In this document: in pieces, positions 1 to 11,817 of the stretch
Layout of the letters: every line of letters begins with the position of its first letter
Position numbering within the stretch: the stretch's first letter is position 1
Assembly: GCA_036417435.1 (NCBI GenBank)
Contig: CM070899.1
Span: forward strand, 67,349,001 to 67,413,000
Source of the DNA: Inia geoffrensis
Lineage: Eukaryota; Chordata; Mammalia; Artiodactyla; Iniidae
DNA length: 64,000 nucleotides
Direction: 5' to 3'
Made by a program: the position numbers and the translations under genes
Notes under the pieces: generated by a model
The model's input: only the letters and a program-made list of their open reading frames with translations
The model's database searches: none
What the model was told of the DNA's origin: nothing

Positions 1-1034
1 TGTCACTTCATCTCTGTCTCCTCATTTCCTGTGGAGCAAAAAACCCCTTCACCATCAACCCTAGTTTCTCTCTCAGGCTCCATCTCCCAGCACCTGAGGG
101 CGGAACCCCAACCCTTTGGGCCCACTGGATAACAGCTTACCCAGTCCTCTGCCCTTTGCAAAGTGTTCTTTTTGCCTCAGTACTTTGCCCTTCTTGGTTA
201 CCTGATGGAATAACCCTGCTCGCCCCTCACAGCCAACCCATATATCAACTCCTTTGTGTAAACATCCCTCTTTTCCTGGTCAGAACTGATTTGTTCTTTT
301 AAGGTTTTATTTTTGTCTTGTGTTATATGTAGAGTGAACTTAAGTTCTAGCTCTCTGGCAATGTCAGTTTCAAATATTCTCTCAGTTTATCTACACAAGG
401 ATGCCAGCACTTGGCAGGCTTGGTTTAGACAGCATGGCAACTGTAATTATGGCGTATATCCCACTAGGAGTGTTAACTGTTTTCCTTTTGGTGATATTCT
501 AGGGGACAGAGGCACCTGCCTTATCAGCTTGACTGTTCTTCCAACCATATCCATCCATCCATCCATCCATCCATCCACTAATTTATTTGCATATATGACA
601 AGTTATATACCCCAAATTTAAGTTGCCTATACTTGGCACATAACAGACACAATTTTTTATTGAACTGATAGTAACTGATTTTATGTGACTCTCTACTTAG
701 ATAAATCTTTTGCAATCAGCTTCCTCTCCAGCATACCCCTGCCACATTGGACAAAAACTATGTCCTCTGAAAAAGTAAGTAATGAAGTATCAAAGGAATG
801 ATAGCTATAGAAAATGAATAGAAGGGCAAAATGTTAAATTTGATTAGTGCAGGCTATCAGCATAATAAAAGAGACAAAGCTGACACTGTGCTTTGGTTAA
901 AATACAATGATGAAGGCCAAGCTCTTTATCTGGACCTGTGCCCAGCACTGCCTTTCTGCCAAGCCTGGAAAAAGATTCAGACAACATGTGACCAATGTGA
1001 CCTGTAAGACTAAATGAAGGTAAGCAAGGGGCCA
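1..1034. other. Unassigned sequence with a small CCAT repeat
   Basis: I recognise no gene or dispersed repeat here. A short tetranucleotide run of ccat units lies at about 545-577. The ORFs are short and resemble nothing known. Confidence 0.5.
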
Positions 1035-1430
1035 TGTCATATTCAGCTCAGGCTGCTATGACAAAATACCATAGACTGGGGGGCTTATACACAACAGAAA
1101 TTTATTTCTCACTGTTCTGGAAGCTGCAAGTCGAGGATCAGGGTGTGGGCATGGTCAGATTCTCGTGAGAAATCTCTTCCATGTTGCAGGCAGCTACCTT
1201 CTCGTGGTATCCTCCCATGGCCGAGAGTAGACGAAGCCGTCTCTCTTATGACTCTTCTAAGGGCACTAATCCCATTCATGAAAGCTCCATCCTTAGGACC
1301 TCATCTAATCCTAATAGCCTTCCAAAGGCCCCACCTCCTAGTACCATCACAATGTGGGGTACAGCTTCAACATATAAATTTTGAGGGAACACAAACATTC
1401 ATTCTATTAACAGGGCACCAATAGGTCCTC
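1035..1430 (-). mobile_element. MaLR-type LTR (MLT1/MST-like), minus strand
   Basis: Read on the minus strand, the segment ends with the typical 3' part of MaLR LTRs: an 'agaaataaatttctgttg'-like polyadenylation region followed by sequence close to 'agtctatggtattttgt'. The central part (cccattcatgaaagc on the plus strand) matches the 'gggattagtgccc' region of this LTR class. These are non-autonomous ERV-L-related elements, usually left as solo LTRs, and no internal sequence is seen on either side. The subfamily is not resolved. Confidence 0.8.
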
Positions 1431-1499
1431 AGAGCTGTTCAACCCACCACAGCACAAGGTGACAGCATTCAGGGAAAAGAAATATGGTAGACTTCTGAA

Positions 1500-2160
1500 A
1501 GTGGTTTCATCTCCCAAGGCAATAGGAATAAAAGCAAAAATAAACAAGTGGGACCTAATCAACTTATAAGCTTTTGCATAGCAAAGGAAAGCATAAAGAA
1601 AACGAAAAGAGAAGCTATGGATTGGGAGAAAATATTTGCAAATGATGCAACCAACAAGAGCTTAATTTCTAAAATATACAAACAGCTCCTACAATTCAAT
1701 AACAAAAAACAAACAATCCAATCCAAAAATGGGCAGAAGACCTAAATAGACATTTCTCCAAAGAAGACATACAGGTGGCCAGTAGGTACATGAAAAAATG
1801 CTCATCATGGTTAATTATTAGAGAAATGCAAATCAAAACAGCAATGAGGTACCACCTCACACCGGTCAGAATGGCCATCATTAAAAAGTACAAATAGTAA
1901 ATGCTGGAGAGGGTGTGGAGAAAAGGGAACCCTCTTACACTGTTGCTGGGAATGTAAACTGGTGCAACCACTATGGAAAACAGTATGGAGATTCCTCAAA
2001 AAACTAAAAATAGAGCTTTCATATGGTCCAGCAATCCCACTCCTGGGCATATACCCAGACAAAACTATAATTTGAAAAGATACATTCACCCCTATGTTCA
2101 TAACAGCACTATTTACAATAGCCAAGACATGGAATCAACCTAAATGTCCATTGACAGATG
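1500..2160 (+). pseudogene. L1 ORF2 C-terminal remnant
   Basis: Translated pieces match the end of L1 ORF2p, the LINE reverse transcriptase/endonuclease. One piece (1548-1745) contains the 'EKIFANDATNKSLISKIYKQ' segment that lies downstream of the reverse transcriptase domain. The following frames encode the cysteine-rich C-terminal region in broken form. Endonuclease and reverse transcriptase are missing through 5' truncation. Confidence 0.85.
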
Positions 2161-2383
2161 AATGCATAAAGAAGATGTGGTATATATATTCACAATGGAA
2201 TATTACTCAGCCATAAAAAGAATGAAATAATGCCACTTGCAGCAACATGGATGGACCTATAATAGAGCTTATAATACTAAGTGACGTTAAGTCAGAAAGA
2301 CAAATACTATATGATATCACTTATATGTGGAATCTAAAATATGACACAAATGAACATACTTACCAAACAAAAACAGACTCACA

Positions 2384-2716
2384 GGGCTTCCCTGGTGGCG
2401 CAGTGGTTAAGAATCTGCCTGCCGATGCAGGGGACACGGATTCAAGCCCTGGTCCAGGAAGATCCCACATGCCAAGGAGCAGCTAACCCCGAGCACCACA
2501 ACTACTGAGCCTGCGCTCCAGAGCCCATGAGCCACAACTGCTGAAGCCTGCGCGTCTAGAGCCTGTGCTCTGCAACAAGAGAAGCCACCACAACGAGAAG
2601 CCCTCGCACTGCAATGAAGAGTAGCCCCTACTTGCCGCAACTAGAGAAAGCCCGAGCACAGCAACAAAGACCCAACACAAAGATAAATAAATAAAATAAA
2701 TAAATTTATTAAAAAG
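2384..2716 (+). mobile_element. CHR-type SINE, long form, inserted in an L1
   Basis: It starts with the tRNA-derived head gggcttccctggtggcgcag and ends in an (aaat)n-rich tail. The box B-like internal promoter reads 'ggattcaagccc'. It is about 330 bp, the older long form. The target-site duplication is 15 bp with one mismatch: 2369-2383 (aaaaacagactcaca) and 2717-2731 (aaaaacagacttaca). The SINE is younger than the surrounding L1. Confidence 0.96.
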
Positions 2717-3013
2717 AAAAACAGACTTACAAACATAGAGAACAGACTTGTGGTTGCCAAGGGATTGTCAGCTAGGGGAGGGAAGGATTGGGAGTTTGGG
2801 ATTAGCAGATGTAAACTACCATATACAAGATGGATAAACAAGGTCCTACTGTATGGCACAGGGAACTATATTCAATATCCTATGATAAACCATAATGGAA
2901 AAGAATATGAAAAAGAATATATATATGTATAACTGAGTCATTTTTCTGTACAGCAGAAATTAAACACAACATTGTAAATCAACTATACTTCAATAAAATT
3001 TTAAAAAATAAAA

Positions 3014-5629
3014 GTGGTTTCTGTGTGCTTGGATACCAAGAGCAGAGCATGCATATGGGAATTTTTTACTCAATTTTCATAATCCCCTTTTAATGGTTAT
3101 TGTTTGCCAACTTGTAGAAGGTGTCACTATCTTCCCAAGGTTTTCTTAAGCATCTCTTCTCTGTGCTCCTAGACCATGTATCTCCCCCATTAACTACCAT
3201 ACTGTAGTTTCCTGCGACTGATCTATCCTATCTATCACACACACACACACACACACTAAACTCAAAGCTCTCAAAAAACAAGGTGTAATTCGTTTTGGTG
3301 TTCCCAAGGCCTAGTAGAGACATGGAAATTGCTCAGCATAGGTTTCATGAATTAATGAAGGGAAAAAATTAGCCACTCATACCTATCATGAGTAGTTCCC
3401 TCTAATGACCACCTTTGGACTTTCAGAGTAGGTGGTGTTCTGTTTGTGTCATCCTCATAAAAATGTAGGCTGTGTCAGACCAGAGGTAGGTTTCTGACCC
3501 TGGGGGTATCTAAGCTTGGTGATGATGAGGTAGAAAGGATCAAAGCGCAGGGGGACTAGTTGGGCTAAATCCCCTCTAAAACAGAGAACACCAGAACTTT
3601 ACTATCCCAGTCATTGCTAGAAAGCAGTTCTAATTCTGATTTTATTCTAGTAAGATAGGCAAGTGTTTCCTTTGCAAAGGCGTGTCCTCTTCTTTCTGAC
3701 TTTGCATGAGTAGCCAAAGAATTCTTGTAGAGGTGGCAAATGGACTCCTTCTGTGCAAGATGAGAATCACAGCTTTAACACTTACTTCCTCTTAACAAGG
3801 ACTCAGGAATCCTGAATCAAATTTCAAAGACCAGATGAGATGGACTTTGCTTTGTAATGTGTTTTTCTGTCTCATTATCCACACACCCTGCCCTTTTCTT
3901 TTCTCAATCATCTGTAATTAGTTTTCTGCTATGACCTGTTTAGAATAGGGGATGCAGTTCCCTTGACCATCTACTTGAATATTATGTAATTACGTCACAT
4001 TTGATGAAACCTTGGTTATTCTAGGAAGGTTGGACACAGATGACCATATTTTCTTATAGGGAAGTGGAGAACCAGGTTTTGAGGCTTGCCCCAACATGAA
4101 GATGTTGGGGCTTTTGACATTCTCCCAGCACGGCCTCTAACCCATTCTAAGTCACCTTCACTGTGTCTCTGTCAGAGGTCAAAGATCTGTGATCCCTGCC
4201 TCAACCCTGTTAAAAAAAGATGATATACTTTTAAAACCGCATGCTGTATGGTGAATGATCATTGCATTGACTCTCTTGTACCTTTTCCTGTTCCCATTCT
4301 TTTCCTTAATGCACATCCAAAGAAAATGGCCCAGCTGAACATCAGCCAGTGGAAGCAGAGGAAACTATTTTGCTACAGTTTTCAGATCCAGTGGGGATGT
4401 GGCCTAAAGGCCTCAGATGACTGAGGTCTCATCATTCTAAGATTATCCTGTGTTGTTTTTATGTTTGTAACTCTTTACTGTGCAAATCTCCAGGAAGAAC
4501 AATGTTTCCTTTTTTCATTTTTCAAATCTGGTCACTGAATTGTTTAAACATAATGCTCTGTATAAGTCATGTTTCGTCTACTGAGGGGATCTTATATAAA
4601 TTATAACTCTCTCAAGCTCTTTTCATGTGGGAAGTTTTAAAGTCAGATTAGATCTAGATTGAGCTTTAAGAGGGGTCTTTCAATGGTAAAAATAGCAAAG
4701 CATTTAAGGAAATGTTATCTACATATGAACAGTTCATATCTTCAAAGGATATTTCATTGTGTCTAACATTCAACAATCCTGACCATTTCAGTAGGCCATG
4801 CACAGAAAATATAATCCTCCTTTCCCTATTTTATTTTTTCTGATAGTGATATCACAGACCAAAGGATCATTAATCAGGCCTTGGATTTTTTATTTTCTTC
4901 AGAGGAAAGTGTCAAGAGAAAGTACATGCTTTTAAAATCAGCTTATCACTGACAAGTCACTCCTTAGATTATTAAAGATGCAAGAACTTCCACAAACATC
5001 ATTTACTTCTTATAGAGAAAAAATTTGTTATGGTAAGAAGAGAATAATAATGTAAGTCTATTCAGAATTGTTGAAAGGCATAACTCACAAGGCACTATGC
5101 AGTAGTTTGCAAAACTGTCACTTCTCATTCACTTGAGTTCCAAATCTCTACTTGGGTATATGAGCAAAATCTTTTGCTGCTTCTCATCTCTTTAGGGCCA
5201 CAGTGTCTCCTTCCAGACTATCTGGTGCATTGTTTCTCAAAATGGTGTTTTGCAGAACACTGACCTTCAGGATGGTGGACAAGACCACACAGTACAGTGG
5301 TGGCAACCTCAGTGGGTATGGGCATGAGCTATATGTGGATTATGACAAGGAGTGTATTGGACTCAGGATACTGATTAATCCAGTGCTGTTCACCTGGTGC
5401 CAACAACATTTTTAAAGCAGACTTTAATGCACGTATAGTCCTAGTTCTGGTATTTCCACCCCTATGATTTTAAATGTGACCTTCTCTAATCCTTGGTCTC
5501 ATTATTTTTAAAATGGACATGATAAAAATAGTCCCTGTTGCACTAGTTGAGAATATGAGATGAGGCATGCTGATTTTTTTGTTCACGTATTTGTTTACCT
5601 GTTTCTTCTCTGTCTTCTCTTTACCTTAC
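3014..5629. other. Unassigned sequence with a CA microsatellite
   Basis: No gene or repeat family was recognised over 2.6 kb, apart from a (CA)n run at 3236-3256. An ORF of 70 codons at 5203-5415 has no recognisable domain. Confidence 0.45.
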
Positions 5630-5810
5630 TCCCAAGTAAAAATCAGGGACTTTATCTTGTTCATGGAGGTATCACCAGTGCCAGGAACAATGTGGTCACA
5701 TAGCAGGAGCTCGCCAACGTTGTTCTGAAGAAATGAATGGCTGAAAGAATACAAGAGAAGCTCTTGGCATGATTCCTGGCAAATAGTAAGTACTCAATAA
5801 ATATCAGCAT
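5630..5810 (+). repeat. L2/MIR 3'-end relics
   Basis: Two degraded copies of the conserved terminal motif shared by MIR and L2 occur. They are 'gtggtcacatagcaggagctc' near 5692-5712 and 'ggcaaatagtaagtactcaata' near 5777-5798, the latter followed by a 'aaatat' end. Both are ancient relics on the plus strand. Confidence 0.6.
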
Positions 5811-6029
5811 AAAAACCAAGCTAGTTCTCTGAAATGTTTCTCAAATAAAGAAGCTTGTGTAATATATATTGTAAAGACTCTGAAATAGCCTTTGGGGAAG
5901 AAATTTTCGTAACTTTGGCTCCATTTACCAATCTTATTTGGCCGCAAAACCCCCTCTTCTCAACTATACTTGTTAATTAATATTCTGTAACATTATTGTA
6001 ACATTGAACACACTTTGGGAAATAATGAA

Positions 6030-6250
6030 TTAGTTCAGTATCCCTATTTTAGAGGTAAAGAAACTGATGTCTAGATATTAAAGGGTTTGCCTAAGTGAAG
6101 TAGCCAGGAGCAGCAATTCCAGAGCTAGAAGCAGGTGTTCCAAGTTCCAGGCCTGCATTCTCTCCCCTAGGCCAGTGTGTGGGCAGTGACATTGTACTCT
6201 GGAATTAGAAGGTATTGGATTCAAATCCCACCTGCATTGTCTAACACTGA
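6030..6250. repeat. Two MIR fragments in opposite orientation
   Basis: The part at about 6045-6165 resembles the MIR core on the minus strand (aaagaaactgatgtctaga and onward). The part at about 6170-6245 resembles the 5' part of MIR on the plus strand (actctggaattagaa ... ggattcaaatccca). They are ancient SINE relics next to each other. Confidence 0.55.
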
Positions 6251-6630
6251 GGTCTGTATCAGACACTGCTGGTGCCCCACCTCATAGCCTCTCTTCTCTC
6301 AGTGGGGCTGCTTTTGACACCTGAGCGTGGTATACCTATTGGAACTGGCCCCCAGGAATGTGTAACCTGGAAGTTCTCAGGGATTAACCACCCCACTGAG
6401 CAACCCTTGACCAATGGGGGATGATCACTCATGGGTAAGTGCTTTCCCTTTCTACCCACCCTGGCAGATAACTCTGAGGTGTGGTCTGTATGTCTCCCTT
6501 GATTGTCCCTGTGGGGTGGATCTCAGGCACCCATATCAGTGGCATAGCCCACAACTGGGTAGGAGTACAGGCAAACTCTCCACATTCCTAGCTTTCCTCC
6601 TTTCCAGTCATGCTGCCTCTTCCCAGGTGT
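6251..6630. other. Unassigned sequence
   Basis: I see nothing recognisable in this stretch. Confidence 0.4.
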
Positions 6631-6641
6631 GTTACTCTTTT

Positions 6642-6963
6642 TTTCTTTAATTAACTAATTTGGGGCTGCATTGGGTCTTCATTGTTGCACGCGGGCTTTC
6701 TTTAGTTGTGGTGAGCGGGGGCTACTCTTCGTTGCGGTGCGCGGGCTTCTCATTGCGGCGGCTTCTCTTGTTGCGGAGCACAGGCTCTAGGTGCGTGGGC
6801 TTCAGTACTCGTGGCTCGTGGGCTCTAGAGCGCTGGCTCAGTAGTTGTGGCGCATGGCATTAGTTTCTCTGCGGCATGTGGGATCTTCCCCAACCAGGGC
6901 TCGAACCTGTGTCCCCTGCATGGGCAGGCGGATTCTTAACCACCGCGCCACCAGGGAAGTCCC
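6642..6963 (-). mobile_element. CHR-type SINE, long form, minus strand
   Basis: The tRNA-like head is at the right end (caccagggaagtccc), with a T-rich tail at the left. The box B-like region reads 'ggctcgaacctg' on the plus strand. The flanks 'gttactctttt' (6631-6641) and 'ggtactctttt' (6972-6982) suggest an imperfect target-site duplication. The apparent 60-70 codon ORFs across it are SINE read-through and not genes. Confidence 0.94.
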
Positions 6964-6982
6964 CCAGGTCCGGTACTCTTTT

Positions 6983-7814
6983 GCTTACTATTGAAAAGAG
7001 CTGTGTCGTCTCTTGTGAGCCCATCAAACAGGTGCCAGGTTTCACACCAAAGGTGGCTGCGATCTAGCAGGCGGAAGTGTAAAAGAGGGAGTGACATCTA
7101 AATGTAAGTTGGACTAGAGTGGAGGCCTCTAAAAGATGAGAGGTGCTCCAAGGCTCAAAGCCCTGTTGTTTTTTTCTTCCTGAGTTTTCAAGGATTTTGA
7201 GAAGTCGTAAGAACAATGTGTTTAAAAACATACTCCGTGTTTTTGACACTTTCTGGTTTTCCTGTTATGCTGAATAAAAAGAGGGAGCTACTCTTGGTGT
7301 GGGAAAGCAGTGCAATCTGAGGTTGTTACCACGCTCCTTTAGCAACGCTGGGTAACCTACCAGGGCACGAGAGGTTCAAGCTTTAAGCTTGCTGCCCTGC
7401 TCTTGACCCCTAAGGCAAGAAGGCGAGGCAGCATGGCTGTTAGACTGTGGAAACAAACAGACCCCAAAGTCTCAGTTTATTTCCTGCTTATGCAATAATA
7501 CAATACAAGGGTTTCGGTTCAGCAATTTTCTTCCATGTTATGACTTAGGGACCTGGGCTCTTCCACACCGTGGCTTTGTAGCTCCCTGGAGCCCTGTCTG
7601 TCATCTGCATTCAGCCGGCAGAAGAGGAGAGTGTGCAGAAGGCTCTCTCTGCCTACAGGTGACACTCAAAACCAAAGTTCATACTCCACTGGCAAGAACG
7701 AGTCACATGCCCCCCCCCCTCCCACCCGCCGCCAGACAAGGAGGTCAGGAAATGTGGAATATAAATTGGCAGGAGCAGCCAGCCATCTCTGCCACAAAGG
7801 TACAGTTGTCAAGA
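6983..7814. other. Unassigned sequence with a C-run
   Basis: No gene or repeat family was recognised. A run of about 10 cytosines lies near 7711-7720. Confidence 0.4.
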
Positions 7815-7819
7815 ATGCC

Positions 7820-8050
7820 AGTTCTAGAGCACAACGGACCTGAATCCAGACCCCAGCTCTACCACTCACTAGCCATGTAGACAGGGGCATGTTATGTCAC
7901 CTTTGAGACGCTTTCCTCCTCTGTAAAATGGGGGTAATGGAAGAATCTGTCTCACAGGTTTGTCATGGGGTTCAAGCAAGATCATGCACGCACAACTCCC
8001 GTCACAGTGCCCAGCACTTAGTGAGCCATCAGCAAACGGTGTTTTCATTA
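7820..8050 (+). repeat. MIR SINE, plus strand
   Basis: The sequence follows the MIR order: a 'ctctaccactcactagccatgt' core near 7857-7878, the 'cctctgtaaaatgggggtaat' segment near 7918-7938, then 'cacagtgcccagcacttagtg' at the 3' side. MIRs are ancient mammalian tRNA-derived SINEs. Confidence 0.85.
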
Positions 8051-8060
8051 TTAACTGTGA

Positions 8061-8870
8061 AGAAATGCCACCGTCTCACTCAGTGAGATGTGAAAGTTTC
8101 CTTCGGTTTGAAAGAAACAGAGACATATACAAGTTTTTTCAGTTAATTTGAATTTTTTAAAGAGATACAAGGCAACAAGAAACAGCAGGAAAAAACCTGA
8201 GCTAGAACATCACATAGGTGATGGAAACGACTCGAACTGGGGGCAGTATTCCTGGAAGCTCAGGAGTACCTCTCAGGAGGGACTTTGGCTGCCCCACCCA
8301 CAAGACTCACCTCCTCACTGGTCCCACATCTTTCTTTCCTGCTGCTTCTGATGGTCTCTCTGTTCTTCTCAGCACCTCCTGGTTTCTTCTTCCTCACTAC
8401 TTGTGTGAGCTGTTCTCTATGTATCTTGGCTTCTTAACCATTGTGTTTTCTGCAAGCCTCTGTCTATGTCTGTGTTCAGACACCCTGAGAGGATCTGTTA
8501 GGTAGCCCTTACCCAATAAAGGGCACCCATCACTGGTCAGAACCCAGAGCCAGTCCACCTAGGCTATCAAGGGCTTTTTATGGTGCCTACAGTGAATCTC
8601 TGACTCAATCATCTATGTCTTTGGCAGTGGGAATATATCATACAAACATGGTGGCCTGGTGTAAGAAAATGTTTCAGGCTTCATTGTATAGAAAGGAAGA
8701 AACTGGAGCCAGCACTCAGAGTATGAAAATAGGGCAAATCATGAACATTTTCCCTGGTGAAAATCTTCAAATTTATTACCTGCCTTCAATTTGCTGTGAA
8801 TTAACGTGTTTTCTCAAATCTTATGAATGAATGCTTAATAGTGAAGTATTCAGTCAATTCACTTAACTGG
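8061..8870. other. Unassigned sequence
   Basis: Nothing was recognised. The 95-codon ORF at 8218-8505 lacks any domain I know. Confidence 0.4.
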
Positions 8871-8879
8871 TATCCCTGG

Positions 8880-9470
8880 TTGAAGTTTGTCTACATTTAT
8901 CCATCTTCCATACTGCCATTAGAGTTCTGTCCCCATATAAATCTGATTATTTTACTTTCCTGCTTAAAAATCTAAATTGCTTTCTTTCTACCTATGAGTT
9001 AAGCTCCAACTTCTTAGCCTGGTATATCAGGCCTTCTAGATGCTGATACAATCCCCTCCACCATCCTTCCACTAAGGCCTCAACACGCTGGATTTTCTCC
9101 ATTCTCTTTTCACACTTTTGTGACCATGTATATGCTGTTCTCTGCTAGGAATTCCGTTCCCTACCTCAACACCACCTGGCAAATGTCCATTTCTCCTTCA
9201 AGGCCCACTCACCTGACCCCTTTTCTCTGAAGCTTTCGCTGGAGCTGCCAGTCTCCGCCTTCTCTCACCACCACCACACCCCTATGCCTGGATGAAATCA
9301 GCTACCCTTTTCCTGATTCCGATAGCATGTAAACACACCTCGATGGTGGTGTTTATTATTTTACATCCTGGTTTTCCAGGAGTCAGTCTCCCAGGCACAG
9401 CTGTGGGCCTCAAAAGCAGAGAACATGTCTGATTCATCCTTTACATTCCCAGGGCCCAAGAGAGAATCCT
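8880..9470 (+). repeat. L2 LINE 3' part (degraded)
   Basis: The order of pieces matches the L2 3' region. They include 'taagctccaacttcttagcct', 'ctgttctctgctaggaatt', 'tccttcaaggcccactcacct', and at the end 'aaagcagagaacatgtctga' followed by 'acattcccagggccc'. The copy is ancient and diverged, with no coding capacity left. Confidence 0.65.
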
Positions 9471-9955
9471 TCTCATTTAGCACGCAATACCCAGAAATGT
9501 TGAATTTTGTTGGAATTCAAAACGCTGACACCACAGAGGAATCTGGAATATGGAAACAAAATCCACTCATTCTCTTGTTGTGTTTCTCATTATGCAGGAT
9601 CTTTACTTCTCAAGGGTTATTTTATGGTGGACCACATGCAGTCTACTTCATAGTGTATGAAAGAAAAATAAGTCTACATCTTCTATAAAATTACATGTTG
9701 CCAGCTTCGATTCTTACTTAAGATCCAGGAAAAGATGTTTTATAAGTCATATGATTCTCAAACATCCTCTCTTATGCTTTTTCTCTTAATATATGTGTCA
9801 TCATCTGGGGAGCAATGAAGTCACCAAGGTACGTCAACTGGAGACGAGGACTGAAATGATGAAATGTCACATTCTCCACATGTGGACACAGACCCTCTCT
9901 GGGCTTTTGAAAGCTAACCTCTTATTACCAGACCTCCTTTCTGCAGAGGGACACT
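9471..9955. other. Unassigned sequence
   Basis: I see no gene or recognisable repeat. An 87-codon ORF at 9425-9688 overlaps the end of the L2 relic and is not convincing. Confidence 0.4.
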
Positions 9956-9959
9956 TCTA

Positions 9960-10166
9960 CTTTGGACTGTTTCAGAGGAGTTGGCATTTGGTAATGTGTG
10001 TGGGGCACACATTGGCTGTCAAAGTATGGTTGTCAAAATGGTAGGAGGGTGCTTCTGGCATTTAGTCGGTGGGAGACAGGAATGCCAGATACCTTGCAAT
10101 GCATGGTCAGTCATGAAAATCGAATATTGTTCCACCAACAATAACCCTGCAGCTGAGAACCACTGA
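9960..10166 (+). mobile_element. MER20-like hAT-Charlie DNA transposon
   Basis: The segment resembles MER20. It has 'ggcatttggtaatgtgtg' near the 5' side, 'ggagggtgcttctggcattta' in the middle, 'ccttgcaatgcatgg', and a 3' terminal repeat-like 'gctgagaaccactg' at 10152-10165. MER20 is a non-autonomous hAT element that is widespread in placental mammals. The family name is from memory and needs an alignment. Confidence 0.7.
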
Positions 10167-10211
10167 GTTAAAGGATATGTTAAGCCCTTAGTTGAGAACC
10201 ATTGAGTTAAC
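10151..10211 (+). repeat. Short direct repeat at the MER20-like 3' end
   Basis: The terminal repeat plus flank, 'agctgagaaccactgagttaa' less its first base, at about 10152-10171 recurs as 'gttgagaaccattgagttaa' at about 10192-10211. The spacing is 40 bp. This is a local duplication of the transposon end and its flank. Confidence 0.75.
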
Positions 10212-10226
10212 CATTCATATGTTTCT

Positions 10227-10574
10227 TATTTTTATTTATTTATTTATTTTTGGTTGCATTGGGTCTTCATTGCTGCACGCAGGCTTTCTCTAGTTGTGGC
10301 GAGCGGGGGTTACTCTTCGCTGCGGTGCGTGGGCTTCTCACTGCGGTGGCTTCTCCTATTGCAGAGCACGGGCTCCAGGGTGCGCAGGCTTCAGTAGTTG
10401 TGGCACGCGGGCTCAGCAGTTGTGGCTCATGGGCTCCAGAGCACAGGCTCAGCAGCTGTGGCACACGGGTCCAGTTGCTCCGCAGCATGTGGGATCCTCT
10501 CGGACCAGGGAGCAAACCCGTGTCCCCTGCATTGGCAGGCGGATTCTTAACCACTGCACCACCAGGGAAGTCCC
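10227..10574 (-). mobile_element. CHR-type SINE, long form, minus strand
   Basis: An (atttt/attt)n-rich tail at 10227-10250 leads into the SINE body, and the head 'ccaccagggaagtccc' is at 10559-10574. The flanks 'cattcatatgttt' (10212-10224) and 'gattcctatgttt' (10578-10590) form an imperfect target-site duplication. ORFs of 104-123 codons on both strands run through this SINE and are artefacts. Confidence 0.95.
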
Positions 10575-10590
10575 AACGATTCCTATGTTT

Positions 10591-11177
10591 AAGTCTTCTT
10601 TTTTTTAGGTGAGATGAGAACAAATCATAAAAATCCAAAAGGAAGATCCTGCCTCAGTTTAAAGACCTTTGATTTAAAGAAATTAATATTACTTTTCTTC
10701 TATGTGCTAAATATGGGCTTATATCACATTCACTGGAAACAGGAGACTCCTAAAAGAATCAACAGAGAAAGCATTTAGCACGCCCTCTTGCTTGTGAATA
10801 TAAGACAGAAGAGCAGAATAAAATGGCCCTTCCTTTGAAATGCATTTAATTTAATAAACCACCAGATTAAAGGTAAGACAGTCTCAACCTTATTACAAAA
10901 TAACCTGCAGAGTGAAAACTGAAACATGCACAATTTCATTAACCTTCCATTCATAAAGCAAAATGTAAGGAGAATGCCGTTTTAACATCCAACTGAACAA
11001 GGCTATTTCCATGCCTTAAGTGTGCTTTGTGCATTAGCATTATTTGTCAGTGTGCCTATAGGGAATGGTGTGGAGGAAAAAATCCCAGTGCAACAAAGCA
11101 TTTAGAAATATGTATCTCCTTAATCATCTATTTTTTGAATGAAGATATTTCCTTTTCATATAGTGTTTTGTTTGCAT
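10591..11177. other. Unassigned sequence
   Basis: The stretch is AT-rich with no gene or repeat that I recognise. Confidence 0.4.
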
Positions 11178-11345
11178 CGTTAAACATTCTTTTTATTGAA
11201 GTATAGTTAATATACAATATTATGTTAGTTTCAGGTGTACGACATAGCGATCTGACAATCAAATACATTATGAAATGATCATCACAACAAGTCTGGTAAC
11301 CATCTGTCACCATATAAAATTATTACAGTGTGACTGACTGTATCC
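11178..11345 (-). mobile_element. L1 3'-end fragment, minus strand
   Basis: The plus strand reads 'tttttattgaagtatagtta' followed by 'tatgttagtttcaggtgtac'. This is the reverse complement of the cetartiodactyl L1 3' terminus, also seen in this window at 27.2 kb and 30.3 kb. It is a short, strongly 5'-truncated copy. Confidence 0.88.
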
Positions 11346-11449
11346 CTTATTACTCGGTTAAATATTCTTAGCAGCATATGAAAAAGCATGTCAGTTGTGG
11401 CTTAGTGATATTTATCAAATTTGGGGTCTCTGTTAAATCTTGACCCAGG

Positions 11450-11565
11450 GTGTGCAGAATCATAGAACTTTACAACCTCAGCGCTTCAAAACCCCAAGAG
11501 ATCATTGAGTCTAGTTCCCTATTTTGCAGATGAGAAAACTGAGGCTCAGGGAGATGAGGGACAGT
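11450..11565 (-). repeat. MIR-like fragment, minus strand
   Basis: The segment 'ccctattttgcagatgagaa' followed by 'aactgaggctcagggagatg' is the reverse of the MIR core. It is short and ancient. Confidence 0.6.
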
Positions 11566-11741
11566 GGAGGTGATGGTTCTCTGCAGGGCCAGGGAGAAAA
11601 AAGAGAAGATCTGGGTAGGTTTGCTTTGTGAGCTCTCAGCATCTTCCAGTTACAGACTGTCTTTAGTGAACCTCTAATTATTTTCTGAATAGATAACGGC
11701 ACTTCAAAACCTTGCTCAGTTTATATCCTTTTTTAGCTGTT

Positions 11742-11817
11742 AGTACCAATACAACGAGCTCATGACCAAAAAAGAGAGAAGTACCAATACAATGAGCTCA
11801 TGACCAAAAAAGAGAAA
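11742..11817 (+). repeat. 38-bp tandem duplication
   Basis: The unit beginning agtaccaatacaacgagctc (11742-11779) is repeated immediately at 11780-11817 with only a couple of differences. The high identity suggests a recent local duplication. Confidence 0.92.

Larger units (their letters stand above)
1496..3013 (+). mobile_element. 5'-truncated L1 LINE, 3' end, interrupted by a SINE
   Basis: The sequence runs from the C-terminal part of L1 ORF2 through the 3' UTR to an AATAAAA signal and A-rich tail near 2992-3013. The conserved L1 sequences around 'caacatggatggacct' (2245) and 'tgtggttgccaagg' (2750) are present. It is split into 1496-2383 and 2717-3013 by a CHR SINE. Frameshifts and stops break the coding part, so it is a dead 5'-truncated copy and a moderately old one. 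Confidence 0.93.

Noticed and set aside
2384..2470. tRNA-like sequence with box A/B-like motifs at SINE heads, as a possible tRNA gene.
   Set aside because: The motifs belong to the tRNA-derived SINE promoter. No cloverleaf or mature tRNA end is present.
10250..10638. ORFs of 104-123 codons on both strands.
   Set aside because: All are produced by the CHR SINE at 10.23-10.57 kb. The same peptides recur at every SINE copy.
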